Source: Ferruginibacter sp.
GTDB taxonomy: Bacteria > Bacteroidota > Bacteroidia > Chitinophagales > Chitinophagaceae
Direction of reading: 5' to 3'
Assembly (NCBI GenBank): GCA_016786725.1
Contig: JAEUVU010000012.1
Span: 43,806 to 107,805 of the forward strand
Length of the DNA stretch: 64,000 nt
Below, in pieces: positions 8,022 through 15,946 of the stretch. Made by a program: the position numbers and the translations under genes. The notes beneath the pieces were generated by a model. The model was not told where the DNA came from, searched no databases, and saw only the letters and a program-made list of their open reading frames with translations. How positions within the stretch are numbered: position 1 is the first letter of the stretch; the number at the start of each line of letters is the position of its first letter.

Positions 8022-10049
8022 ATGAAACAATATTTTAAGATACTTACTGCCCTGCTCATCTGCACAACAGCATTTACGATGAATGCTGCTGCATCCAGCC
8101 ACAGGGAAGCGCCGCTGATCAGCAATGATCCGCTGGCAGATAATACCGATCTTTATGCATTCCGCAGCCCGGCCGACAGCAATAAGATCGTCTTCATTGC
8201 CAATTATATTCCTTTTGAACATCCGGCCGGAGGGCCTAACTGGTACACGTTTGGGGAGAACATACGCTACGAGATACACATTGATAACAACACCGCCACA
8301 ACCGGTGATGATATCATTTACCGCTTTACTTTTTCTTCCACCAATGAAGATGGTTCTACTTTTTTCAACATAAGATTGGGTAAGCAAAATGTAAAAACAA
8401 CTTACACCTGCGAAAGAAGTATCAACGGTGGTGCAAGTTTTACAGCCATTGTAACCAATGGTGTGGTGCCTCCTCCAAACATAGGCCCACGCTCTATTGA
8501 GGGCGGTGCAGGTTTGGGTGCAACTGATTACAATGCATTGATGACTGCTGCTATTGCAACAGCAGGCACAGGTGAAAAAGTTTTCTGCGGCCCTGTTGAT
8601 GATCCTTTCTTTGTTGATTTAGGTGGTGCATTTGATGCAGGAGGCTTCAGAACAACCGGTGCAAGAGATGGCGTGGCAAAATACAATTGCCATACTATTG
8701 CAATAGAAGTTCCGATTTCTACCTTACAAAAAGCAGGTAAAACAACAGCACAGGCAACCAGTATTTTAGATGCTGATTTTGTGATTGGTGTTTATGCCAA
8801 TGCAAGCAGGCCTGCTATTACAACCCTAAGTACTGAAGGTGGCAAACCCACTGTATCTGGTAACTGGATACAGGTTTCAAGACTGGGAATGCCTTTAACC
8901 AACGAAGCAGTAATTGCTATTGGCGATAAAGATAAATGGAATGCAACAGCGCCATCTGGCGACGGACAATTCGTACCCTATTTTAAAAATCCTGAGCTGG
9001 CTTTGTACATGGATGACTCACAGTTTGGCGGAGCTGTTCCGGGCCTTGCTAAATTAAGGGTACAGAGCAACTCTTTGGGTGCATTTGATTTCAGGAATGG
9101 TAAACCAGGTTTATGGCCATTAAAAGGCTCGCCAGCTGTTGCCGGTACTGCCTTGGATGATGCGATTTTCGGTACTATCTTATTACCGGATAATCAAAGC
9201 CCGAGAGCTGTAGATATCTTACCGATATTTTATACAGGTGTTCCAAACCTGCGTCCTTACCAGCTTGCAACAGGCAAAGGCGGTAATCCGCTGGCCGCCG
9301 GCAAGCCTTTCATCAATAATTTTTTGCCAACGCTTGGTGATTATTTAAGATTGAATATGGCCGTACCTGTTACACCACGTAACACTCCTGACTTCAGCTC
9401 GCTGGGTATTGTACAGGCTGCTGTATTGGGATTAACCGATCCGAGATTTAATGGCAGCGCTGCATTACAGTTTATACCAAATATGGATGGTTTCCCCAAC
9501 GGAAGAAGACTTGAAGATGATGTAACCACCATCGAATTACAGGCTGTAGGTGGCGTTGCTTTGGCAGCCATTGGTTTATGGTATGATGATTATCCTGGTA
9601 CAGGAAGCCCGGTTACACCACAATTGGTAAACACTATAACTTTTAAAGAAGGGGTGGGCAAAAACGATACCACATTCAAAACATCATTTCCTTTTGTGCA
9701 AACACCCTGGAGAGGTTTTAACGGGCCGGGATATTCAGGACCAAAAAGCCAGGTATATGGTGGTAACCTTGGTTTAGCTGCAGATCCTACTGCCTTTATA
9801 GCTTTCCCAAGTCCTTTCAGATCAGCTACCACTTTCCACTACAGGCTTAGCCAGGATGCAACAGATATACGCATTGTAATTACGGATGCCGTGGGAAGGC
9901 AGATAGCTGTGATAAAAGAGCCTGGCAGAACAAAAGGCGACTATTATGTGCAGTGGAGCAAGCCAAACCTGGCACCGGGCGCCTATTATGCAAGGATGTA
10001 TGTAGATGGCGTGAAGACGAATACAATGGGGATTATAAAAACAAACTAA
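8022..10049 (+). CDS. DUF4331 protein, paralogue B, with T9SS type A sorting domain
   Basis: The 675-residue protein has a signal peptide (cleavage near NAAAS) and then the same SSHREAPLISNDPLADNTD start and full DUF4331 domain as paralogue A. After the shared PWRGF segment it carries about 90 further residues: a linker, then FIAFPSPFRSATTFHYRLSQ, VVITDAVGRQ-like (IVITDAVGRQIAVI) and GAYYARMYVDG. These are the three strands of a T9SS type A C-terminal sorting domain. It should therefore be exported through the outer membrane and either released or anchored to the surface. The role of the DUF4331 domain is unknown. Its position between porV and a TonB receptor/HupE pair suggests a surface binding protein (inference). 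Confidence 0.93.
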   Translation: MKQYFKILTALLICTTAFTMNAAASSHREAPLISNDPLADNTDLYAFRSPADSNKIVFIANYIPFEHPAGGPNWYTFGENIRYEIHIDNNTATTGDDIIYRFTFSSTNEDGSTFFNIRLGKQNVKTTYTCERSINGGASFTAIVTNGVVPPPNIGPRSIEGGAGLGATDYNALMTAAIATAGTGEKVFCGPVDDPFFVDLGGAFDAGGFRTTGARDGVAKYNCHTIAIEVPISTLQKAGKTTAQATSILDADFVIGVYANASRPAITTLSTEGGKPTVSGNWIQVSRLGMPLTNEAVIAIGDKDKWNATAPSGDGQFVPYFKNPELALYMDDSQFGGAVPGLAKLRVQSNSLGAFDFRNGKPGLWPLKGSPAVAGTALDDAIFGTILLPDNQSPRAVDILPIFYTGVPNLRPYQLATGKGGNPLAAGKPFINNFLPTLGDYLRLNMAVPVTPRNTPDFSSLGIVQAAVLGLTDPRFNGSAALQFIPNMDGFPNGRRLEDDVTTIELQAVGGVALAAIGLWYDDYPGTGSPVTPQLVNTITFKEGVGKNDTTFKTSFPFVQTPWRGFNGPGYSGPKSQVYGGNLGLAADPTAFIAFPSPFRSATTFHYRLSQDATDIRIVITDAVGRQIAVIKEPGRTKGDYYVQWSKPNLAPGAYYARMYVDGVKTNTMGIIKTN

Positions 10050-10101
10050 AATCAGGCTACGAATTGTAACCAATAATGCAGGGCATTCGTGCTCATTAGT
10101 G

Positions 10102-10120
10102 TACTGAGCTTGCCGAAGTA
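10102..10120. repeat. Copy of the TGAGCnnGnCGAA intergenic repeat
   Basis: The sequence TACTGAGCTTGCCGAAGTA lies in the gap between the DUF4331 B gene and the TPR lipoprotein. It shares the core TGAGCTTG(T/C)CGAA with 12014-12066. Such short palindromic fragments recur between genes in Bacteroidota. Confidence 0.5.
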
Positions 10121-10214
10121 TTCGTGGCAAACAAATCTGCGAAGCATAAAAAATAAATGCAAATTCGGAGAACCAAGGTTCTCCTTTTTGCGTATCTGTT
10201 AAAAACTACACAAA

Positions 10215-11459
10215 ATGAAAAAGACTTTAACCCTCCTCCCACTTTGTGCTTTTTTACTTTTTGCTTCCCTAACAACGCTAAACAGCTGTAACAGCAGCGA
10301 AGCAAAACTAAAAGCATACGTTGATGATCAAAATCCCATGCAGATACCTGATCTTTTAGAACGCAATGGCGAACTGGCAAACGCAACTGAATGGAAAAAA
10401 ACGAAAGAAAAAACAGCAGAATTAAAAGCCAGGCTGGAAGTAAATGCTGATGATGTAAAAACACGCCTGCAACTGGCTACCATTTTTATAACAGAGCAGC
10501 GCATTACCGGCGAGCATCATTACTACTACCCTGCCATTGAAAAGATACTGAATGGCGTTTTAAGCCTTGATCCAAAGAATTTTGAAGCATCTGTTTACAA
10601 AGCTTCATTAAGAATGAGCCAGCACCAGTTTGCAAATGCAAAAAAGATCGGTGAAGAAGCCATGAGTATCAACCCGAACAATGCATACGTGTATGGTATT
10701 TTGATTGATGCCAATGTTGAACTGGGCAACTACGATCAAGCTATTGCTATGAGCGATAAGATGCAGTCAATAAAACCATCCCTGGAATCTTATTCAAGGG
10801 CAAGTTATTTACGTGAGATATACGGAGATTATAAAGGCGCTATTGAAGCCATGAAACTGGCTGTGCAGGCAGGTTTACCCGGCAGCGAACCACAATGCTG
10901 GAGCAGGAATGCACTGGCCGACCTGTATTATAACACCGGCGATTGGGCAGCTGCTGAAAATGCCTTTGCCGAAAACCTGGCCATGCGACCAAGTTATGCT
11001 CCCAGCATGGCAGGACTTGCAAAAGTTGAAACCAAAAAGAAGAATTATGCAAGGGCAATCGCTCTGTTAGATTCAGCAAATGCCATCATGCCGCAATCAT
11101 CTTTTGAAGAGCAGAAAGCAGATGTATATGTAGCAATGGGTGATACACAAAAGGCCATGAAACAATATAGCAAAGTACAGCAGGCATTAATAACAGATGC
11201 AAACTCCGGTCACCATTCAGTTTCACTGGAACTGACCAGGAACTTTATTAAAACAAAACAATGGGACAGCGCAAAAAAATATGCCATGATGGAATATGCC
11301 ATACGTCCAAAGAATATTGATGTGAACAATGAACTGGCATGGATCGCTTTTAACCAGAACGATCAGGCCAGTGCAGAAGCATATTTAAAAACAGCTTTAA
11401 GTACCAACAGTAAAAACCCTGAGTTGTTAAAAAGGGCTGCTGCAATAAATGCAAAGTGA
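10215..11459 (+). CDS. TPR-repeat lipoprotein
   Basis: The 414-residue product has a lipoprotein signal (LNSC, Cys25) and then TPR-type helical hairpins from about residue 85 to the end, for example VELGNYDQAIAMSDKM, YYNTGDWAAAENAFAENLAMRPS and FNQNDQASAEAYLKTAL. TPR lipoproteins act as scaffolds on the periplasmic face of a membrane. Its place between DUF4331 genes and a TonB receptor/HupE pair suggests a structural role in the same process, but no motif shows what it binds. A long perfect palindrome follows the stop codon. Confidence 0.87.
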   Translation: MKKTLTLLPLCAFLLFASLTTLNSCNSSEAKLKAYVDDQNPMQIPDLLERNGELANATEWKKTKEKTAELKARLEVNADDVKTRLQLATIFITEQRITGEHHYYYPAIEKILNGVLSLDPKNFEASVYKASLRMSQHQFANAKKIGEEAMSINPNNAYVYGILIDANVELGNYDQAIAMSDKMQSIKPSLESYSRASYLREIYGDYKGAIEAMKLAVQAGLPGSEPQCWSRNALADLYYNTGDWAAAENAFAENLAMRPSYAPSMAGLAKVETKKKNYARAIALLDSANAIMPQSSFEEQKADVYVAMGDTQKAMKQYSKVQQALITDANSGHHSVSLELTRNFIKTKQWDSAKKYAMMEYAIRPKNIDVNNELAWIAFNQNDQASAEAYLKTALSTNSKNPELLKRAAAINAK

Positions 11460-11465
11460 TTAACA

Positions 11466-11497
11466 GGGTTTCCAACCTTTTAAAAGGTTGGAAACCC
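11466..11497. terminator. Perfect 32-base palindrome after TPR lipoprotein gene
   Basis: Two 16-base arms (GGGTTTCCAACCTTTT and its exact complement) abut with no spacer, 6 bases after the stop. No clean T-run follows, so it could be a terminator, an mRNA-stabilising hairpin or a palindromic intergenic repeat. Confidence 0.6.
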
Positions 11498-11566
11498 TTC
11501 AAAAGTATTTGCCACTTTAATTCAACCGTTCACCACAAATGCAAAAAAGGTTTAAAAACACCAGCC

Positions 11567-11574
11567 TACATTTG
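11567..11574 (+). promoter_or_regulatory. Bacteroidota -7 box upstream of small His-containing protein
   Basis: TACATTTG matches TAnnTTTG exactly and lies 24 bases before the ATG at 11599. No clear -33 TTTG is visible. It would start a transcript for the small protein, the TonB receptor and perhaps the HupE gene. Confidence 0.5.
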
Positions 11575-11598
11575 TAACCTAAGTTGAACTGCTTTAAA

Positions 11599-11961
11599 AT
11601 GAAAAAACTCATCTTGCATATTGTCCTGTTAAGCTACACAGTTGTGATGCTTAAGCCGGTACTGCCTTATGTAAGTGATTTTATAAACCACATTTTATTT
11701 TACAAACAGCATATGGCCACGGTACATTTCGAGAATGGCAAACACCATGTGCATAAAGAAATAGTGGACAACACTAAAAAAGACGCATCCCAAAAAGAAA
11801 TACCCGCAGCAAAAAAAGACAATACAACAACTGATCATATCAGCTTTCTACAAAAAGAACCTGCAGCAGCTTTAACAGTGAACGGGATCATACAAATCCC
11901 TGTATCAACCGCACTGCTACATAATTATTTATCGGGAGACTACCCTCCTCCCCGGGCCTGA
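11599..11961 (+). CDS. Small membrane-anchored or secreted His-containing protein
   Basis: This 120-residue protein starts at the ATG at 11599; a TTG five codons upstream is also open but less likely. It has an N-terminal hydrophobic helix, then a loop with several histidines (VHFENGKHHVHKEIVDN), a Lys-rich charged stretch, a DHISFLQKE segment and a Pro-rich end (YPPPRA). I recognise no named family with certainty. Small proteins with one hydrophobic helix and clustered His directly before a TonB receptor are reminiscent of metal-handling accessory proteins such as DUF2946 in Proteobacteria; that is analogy, not homology. The receptor gene starts 177 bases downstream. Confidence 0.7.
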   Translation: MKKLILHIVLLSYTVVMLKPVLPYVSDFINHILFYKQHMATVHFENGKHHVHKEIVDNTKKDASQKEIPAAKKDNTTTDHISFLQKEPAAALTVNGIIQIPVSTALLHNYLSGDYPPPRA

Positions 11962-12013
11962 TGTGTTATCCAAAAATAATTCAGCAATGTAAAAGTTTGA
12001 AAAGATGCCAGGT

Positions 12014-12066
12014 TGAGCTTGTCGAAACCGGGGCTATATTAAACTAATCCGTCTTCGACAGGCTCA
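12014..12066. repeat. Inverted repeat of the TGAGCnTGTCGAA family
   Basis: TGAGCTTGTCGAA (12014-12026) faces TTCGACAGGCTCA (12054-12066) across 27 bases, with one mismatch. It lies in the leader of the TonB receptor gene. The same core occurs at 10102-10120 and, in variant form, at 59347-59363. Confidence 0.65.
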
Positions 12067-12138
12067 GACTGACAGATCACTTTTTAGCTAAGATTTCAAA
12101 CTTATTACATCCCTCATCACCAGTTTTAAATTTTATTT

Positions 12139-14373
12139 ATGCAGATTAAATGCACTTATTATATAACTGTGCTTGCTATTTTCCTGTTAGGATCATTCAA
12201 ACAAGTGCAGGCACAAAATACCATCAGTGGAAAAGTGGTGGATGCTGTAAGCAGGCAGCCGCTTGAAGCAGCCTTTGTAACCGATACAAAAACCCCTGCC
12301 CTTAAAGCATCAACGGATGCCAACGGAAATTTCACCATTAAAACCAATGGAGAAGTGGCAGTTTCTTTTGTTGGATACAAACCAATCACCATTACACTTT
12401 TAAAAGAGGCAAGTATCATTGCTTTGCAGCCCGACGCCGTCAGGCTGAAAGATATTCAGCTGGAAAGCAATGCTGCTACCAGATTCAGCACTGTAAGTAA
12501 GGTTGACCTGCATCTTAACCCGGTTAAAAACACACAGGAGCTTTTACGCTTAGTGCCCGGATTATTCATTGCACAACATGCCGGTGGCGGCAAGGCCGAG
12601 CAGATATTTTTGCGTGGCTTTGATGTGGACCACGGAACTGATGTAAAAGTTTCTTTTGACGGTATGCCCGTGAATATGGTTAGCCATGCACACGGACAGG
12701 GTTATGCCGATGCACATTTCATCATTCCCGAAACTGTTAACAATATTGATTTTGGAGCAGGTCCTTATTATGCACAGCACGGCGATTTTAATACCGCCGG
12801 CTATGTGTCTTTCAGCAGTTATAAAAATATAAGCAACAGCCGTGTACAGGTGGAAACCGGCAGGTTCAACTCCTTTCGCAAACTGGTTATGCTTGATCTT
12901 TTTAAAAAGAACAAGGATAAACAAAGCGCTTATATTGCTGCCGATTTTAATTATACCGATGGCCCTACCCTTGACAAGCAGGTTTTTAAACGCCTGAATG
13001 TTTTTGGTAAATACAATCTCTCCATAAGCGATAACACAAAACTTTCCGCATCGGCCTCTGCTTTTACAAGCAATTGGGATGCAAGCGGACAGATACCTGA
13101 AAGGGCTGTTAATGATGGCACCATCAGCCGCTTTGGAAGCATTGACCCCACCGAAGGCGGTAATACCGAAAGGCATAATGCCAACCTGGTAATATCGCAC
13201 CAGTTTAAAAACGGTGCCAACTGGGAGAACCAGGTATTTTACAGCCGTTATAAATTCAACCTGTACTCAAACTTCACTTTCTTTTTAAACGATCCGATGA
13301 ATGGTGATGAGATACAGCAAACCGAAAGCCGTAACATTCTTGGCTACGCAACCAAACTCAACCATTCTTATTTTTTTGGTAAGAATACATTGTACTCAAC
13401 TTATGGTGCAGGACTGAGGCATGATGCAACCAAAGACAGCAGGCTGTCAAATGCTGTGCGCCGCAAATTTTTAAGCGATATTAAACTGGGCGATATTAAA
13501 GAGACGAATGTGTATGCATTTGTGCAACAGCAGTTGAATGCAGGTAAATGGTTGTTTGATGCCGGTGTACGTTTGGACTATTTCAGTTTCGGTTACTTTG
13601 ATAAACTGAATACTATGCAAATGCCATCTCAGCAAAAAGCCATTGTAAGCCCTAAGCTGAATATCCAGTACACCATCAATAAACAAATGCAGTTATTTGT
13701 AAAAGGCGGCAAGGGTTTTCACAGTAACGATGCAAGGGTTGTTGTTGAGAATGAAGGCAAACAAATATTGCCTGCAGCCTATGGCGCCGACCTGGGTATC
13801 ATTGTAAAGCCAACAGAAAACATTCTCATCAATATTGCTGCCTGGTATTTATATCTGGACCAGGAATTTGTTTATGTGGGCGATGCAGGTATCGTAGAGC
13901 CAAGCGGCAAGAGCCGCAGGCAGGGTATTGATGTTACCACACGATGGCAGTTCACTAAAAATATTTTTGCAAACGCTAATTTTAATTTTACAAAGCCAAG
14001 GGCTATTGGAGAACCAAAGGGAGCCGATTATATTCCGCTGGCGCCAACTTTTACCAGTGTGGGTGGATTGTATTACAAAGCACAGAAAGGATTTAATGGC
14101 GGCCTTAATTATCGTTACATCAAGAACCGCCCGGCCAATGAAGACAACAGCATTGTAGCCAAAGGATATTTTTTGTTAGATGCATCGGTAAACTACACCA
14201 GGCCTAAGTATGAAATAGGACTGGCTTTTGAAAATATCTTTAACATTAAATGGAACGAAGCACAGTTTGCAACAGAATCCAGATTGATGAATGAAGCAGC
14301 GCCTGTTACCGAGTTGCATTATACACCGGGAACGCCTTTCTTTGCAAGGGTTAAGCTGGCGGTATTTTTTTAA
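12139..14373 (+). CDS. TonB-dependent receptor with CarboxypepD_reg-like domain
   Basis: The 744-residue protein has a signal peptide (cleavage near VQAQ), an N-terminal CarboxypepD_reg-like domain (about 27-105, ISGKVVDAVSRQPLEAAFV), a plug domain (about 115-225) with NTQELLRLVPGLF and QIFLRGFDVDHGTDV, and a 22-strand-type barrel ending in a strand that finishes ARVKLAVFF. It would import a ligand across the outer membrane using TonB energy. The plug is rich in His (VDHGTD, VSHAHGQGYADAHF, YYAQHGDF), as would suit a metal or metal-chelate ligand. It has no SusD partner, so it is not a standard polysaccharide locus. The HupE-type gene follows 98 bases downstream. Confidence 0.92.
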   Translation: MQIKCTYYITVLAIFLLGSFKQVQAQNTISGKVVDAVSRQPLEAAFVTDTKTPALKASTDANGNFTIKTNGEVAVSFVGYKPITITLLKEASIIALQPDAVRLKDIQLESNAATRFSTVSKVDLHLNPVKNTQELLRLVPGLFIAQHAGGGKAEQIFLRGFDVDHGTDVKVSFDGMPVNMVSHAHGQGYADAHFIIPETVNNIDFGAGPYYAQHGDFNTAGYVSFSSYKNISNSRVQVETGRFNSFRKLVMLDLFKKNKDKQSAYIAADFNYTDGPTLDKQVFKRLNVFGKYNLSISDNTKLSASASAFTSNWDASGQIPERAVNDGTISRFGSIDPTEGGNTERHNANLVISHQFKNGANWENQVFYSRYKFNLYSNFTFFLNDPMNGDEIQQTESRNILGYATKLNHSYFFGKNTLYSTYGAGLRHDATKDSRLSNAVRRKFLSDIKLGDIKETNVYAFVQQQLNAGKWLFDAGVRLDYFSFGYFDKLNTMQMPSQQKAIVSPKLNIQYTINKQMQLFVKGGKGFHSNDARVVVENEGKQILPAAYGADLGIIVKPTENILINIAAWYLYLDQEFVYVGDAGIVEPSGKSRRQGIDVTTRWQFTKNIFANANFNFTKPRAIGEPKGADYIPLAPTFTSVGGLYYKAQKGFNGGLNYRYIKNRPANEDNSIVAKGYFLLDASVNYTRPKYEIGLAFENIFNIKWNEAQFATESRLMNEAAPVTELHYTPGTPFFARVKLAVFF

Positions 14374-14400
14374 TTTAAAAGATAAAACTGCATTAAGTAA

Positions 14401-14455
14401 AAAGTAAAAATTCAAAAGCCAAAAAATGGATGTTCGGGTTTTGAATTTTTACTTT
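14401..14455. repeat. Long inverted repeat between TonB receptor and HupE genes
   Basis: A 17-base arm AAAGTAAAAATTCAAAA (14401-14417) pairs perfectly with 14439-14455 across a 21-base loop. It is very AT-rich. It may act as an attenuating hairpin between the two genes or be a mobile palindromic repeat. Confidence 0.6.
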
Positions 14456-14471
14456 TACCTTTTGACTTCTT

Positions 14472-15146
14472 ATGAACAGCAACACCAAATATCATTTCAG
14501 GATACCCGGCATTATGCTGATACTGTTCCTTATCAGCCAGCAGTTATTTGCACACGACGACGGCACACTGGCAAAACTCAGTAAAACGGAAGTTGCAACA
14601 CTGTACCTGCAATTAGGGTTTGAACACATCATTCCCCTTGGACTCGACCATATTCTTTTTGTACTCAGCTTATTCCTGCTTAACCCTAAACTAAAACCTG
14701 TTTTATGGCAGGCAACTGCATTTACCATTGCACATACCATTACATTGGGAATGGCCATGTATGGTGTAATTAAACCACCGGCAAATATTGTAGAGCCTGT
14801 TATTGCATTGTCTATTTTATATGTGGCGCTTGAAAATATCTTCTCCGGTAAACTAAGGGTCAGCCGTATCGGTATTGTTTTTCTTTTTGGGCTCATACAC
14901 GGTATGGGCTTTGCCAGTGTACTTACCGAACTGGGCCTGCCTAAAAATGCATACCTCAGTTCTTTACTTATGTTCAATTTGGGTGTGGAACTGGGACAGG
15001 TGGCTGTAATCCTGGCAGCTTTCTTTTTACTGGCGCTCCCCTTTGGTAAAAAGCCATATTACCGTAAAGCTATTGTAATTCCTTTATCAGTTGGTATCGC
15101 CGCTATCGCTGCTTTCTGGACATTTGAAAGGATTTTTCTTTCCTGA
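14472..15146 (+). CDS. HupE/UreJ-type membrane protein (putative metal permease)
   Basis: The 224-residue protein has an N-terminal hydrophobic helix with QLFAHDDG, then about six transmembrane helices. The family signature is clear: GFEHIIPLGLDHILFVLSLF (about residues 49-68), then FTIAHTITLG, FGLIHGMGFA and FNLGVELGQ. HupE/UreJ proteins are linked to nickel or cobalt uptake and often sit beside hydrogenase or urease genes, but neither is here. The conserved His and Asp within membrane helices support metal transport. With the TonB receptor and DUF4331 genes upstream, the simplest reading is the inner-membrane step of a metal uptake route; the metal is not shown by the sequence. Confidence 0.88.
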   Translation: MNSNTKYHFRIPGIMLILFLISQQLFAHDDGTLAKLSKTEVATLYLQLGFEHIIPLGLDHILFVLSLFLLNPKLKPVLWQATAFTIAHTITLGMAMYGVIKPPANIVEPVIALSILYVALENIFSGKLRVSRIGIVFLFGLIHGMGFASVLTELGLPKNAYLSSLLMFNLGVELGQVAVILAAFFLLALPFGKKPYYRKAIVIPLSVGIAAIAAFWTFERIFLS

Positions 15147-15333
15147 AAATTTTGTAAGCCTGGTGGAAGCAGCATTGCTTTACTGAATCGTCGGGAAAGT
15201 CAGTGTCAATATATCAATAAAACAAAATGGTAAAATAGCATGGCCTGGTTAGTGTTAATAATCAGTTGCTGTGTATATTTAGGATGAAAAATTATCTGAA
15301 ATAAATTACGCTTTTTAAAACTCAATCTTAACA

Positions 15334-15879
15334 ATGGGACGTAAGGTATGTATGACCATAACAATATCGTCGCTGTGGATTCTGCTGTTTGCAGCCGCCG
15401 GTTGCAGAACTAAAAGCGACAGTATTATACCAGCCTTCAATAATTATAAATTTGATACGGCAGTAATTAAAAAATTACCGGTTTACGACAGCCTGGCTTC
15501 TGCAATCTCTGCTAAGATCGGTTTGTTTCACAAAAAAATTGATGTGGATGCTGCTTATCATGCTTTCAGGTATATGCCTGCTTCCAATGAAGCGGAAGTG
15601 TTTAAAACAATACCTGCAGACATCGGCATTGATGTAAACGGATACTTTACAACCCTGGGAAAGGATTTTATTTATGCTTTTGATGTTTTTAAAGACAGTA
15701 CCATCAAAATCTATATAAGAAACCGTAGGCTGGAAAATACAGAGGTAGATATAGCTGAGTATTTGTCTTACTATCCCAAAGAAACCAATATACACCGGAG
15801 GGACTATCCTGATAAAGACACCGTACTGAATAAGCACTGGCAATACTGGACAAGATTTACAACCGAAAGTCTATTTTGA
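15334..15879 (+). CDS. Putative lipoprotein, unknown function
   Basis: The 181-residue product has a lipoprotein signal (AAGC, Cys24). An alternative start at Met7 (15352) would give a more typical signal length. The mature part contains no motif I recognise; it has mixed helix and strand segments, ends in a polar region with YWTRFTTESLF, and is rich in Tyr and Lys. A 187-base gap with no visible signal separates it from the HupE gene, so membership in that cluster is doubtful. Confidence 0.65.
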   Translation: MGRKVCMTITISSLWILLFAAAGCRTKSDSIIPAFNNYKFDTAVIKKLPVYDSLASAISAKIGLFHKKIDVDAAYHAFRYMPASNEAEVFKTIPADIGIDVNGYFTTLGKDFIYAFDVFKDSTIKIYIRNRRLENTEVDIAEYLSYYPKETNIHRRDYPDKDTVLNKHWQYWTRFTTESLF

Positions 15880-15946
15880 AGAACCTGAAATCAGGAGTCA
15901 TTATTACATATTCCTTATTAACAATCCCCCGTTGAAAAGGCAGCAA

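Noticed and set aside
12562..13200. Long minus-strand open frame inside the TonB receptor gene
   Set aside because: It is antisense to a receptor with complete domain structure and its translation shows no known motif.
14472..15146. Reading the HupE/UreJ gene as part of a urease or hydrogenase operon
   Set aside because: No urease or hydrogenase structural or maturation gene is present in the window.
15147..15333. Gap after the HupE gene searched for a small gene or RNA
   Set aside because: No convincing start, ribosome site or structured RNA was seen in 187 bases.
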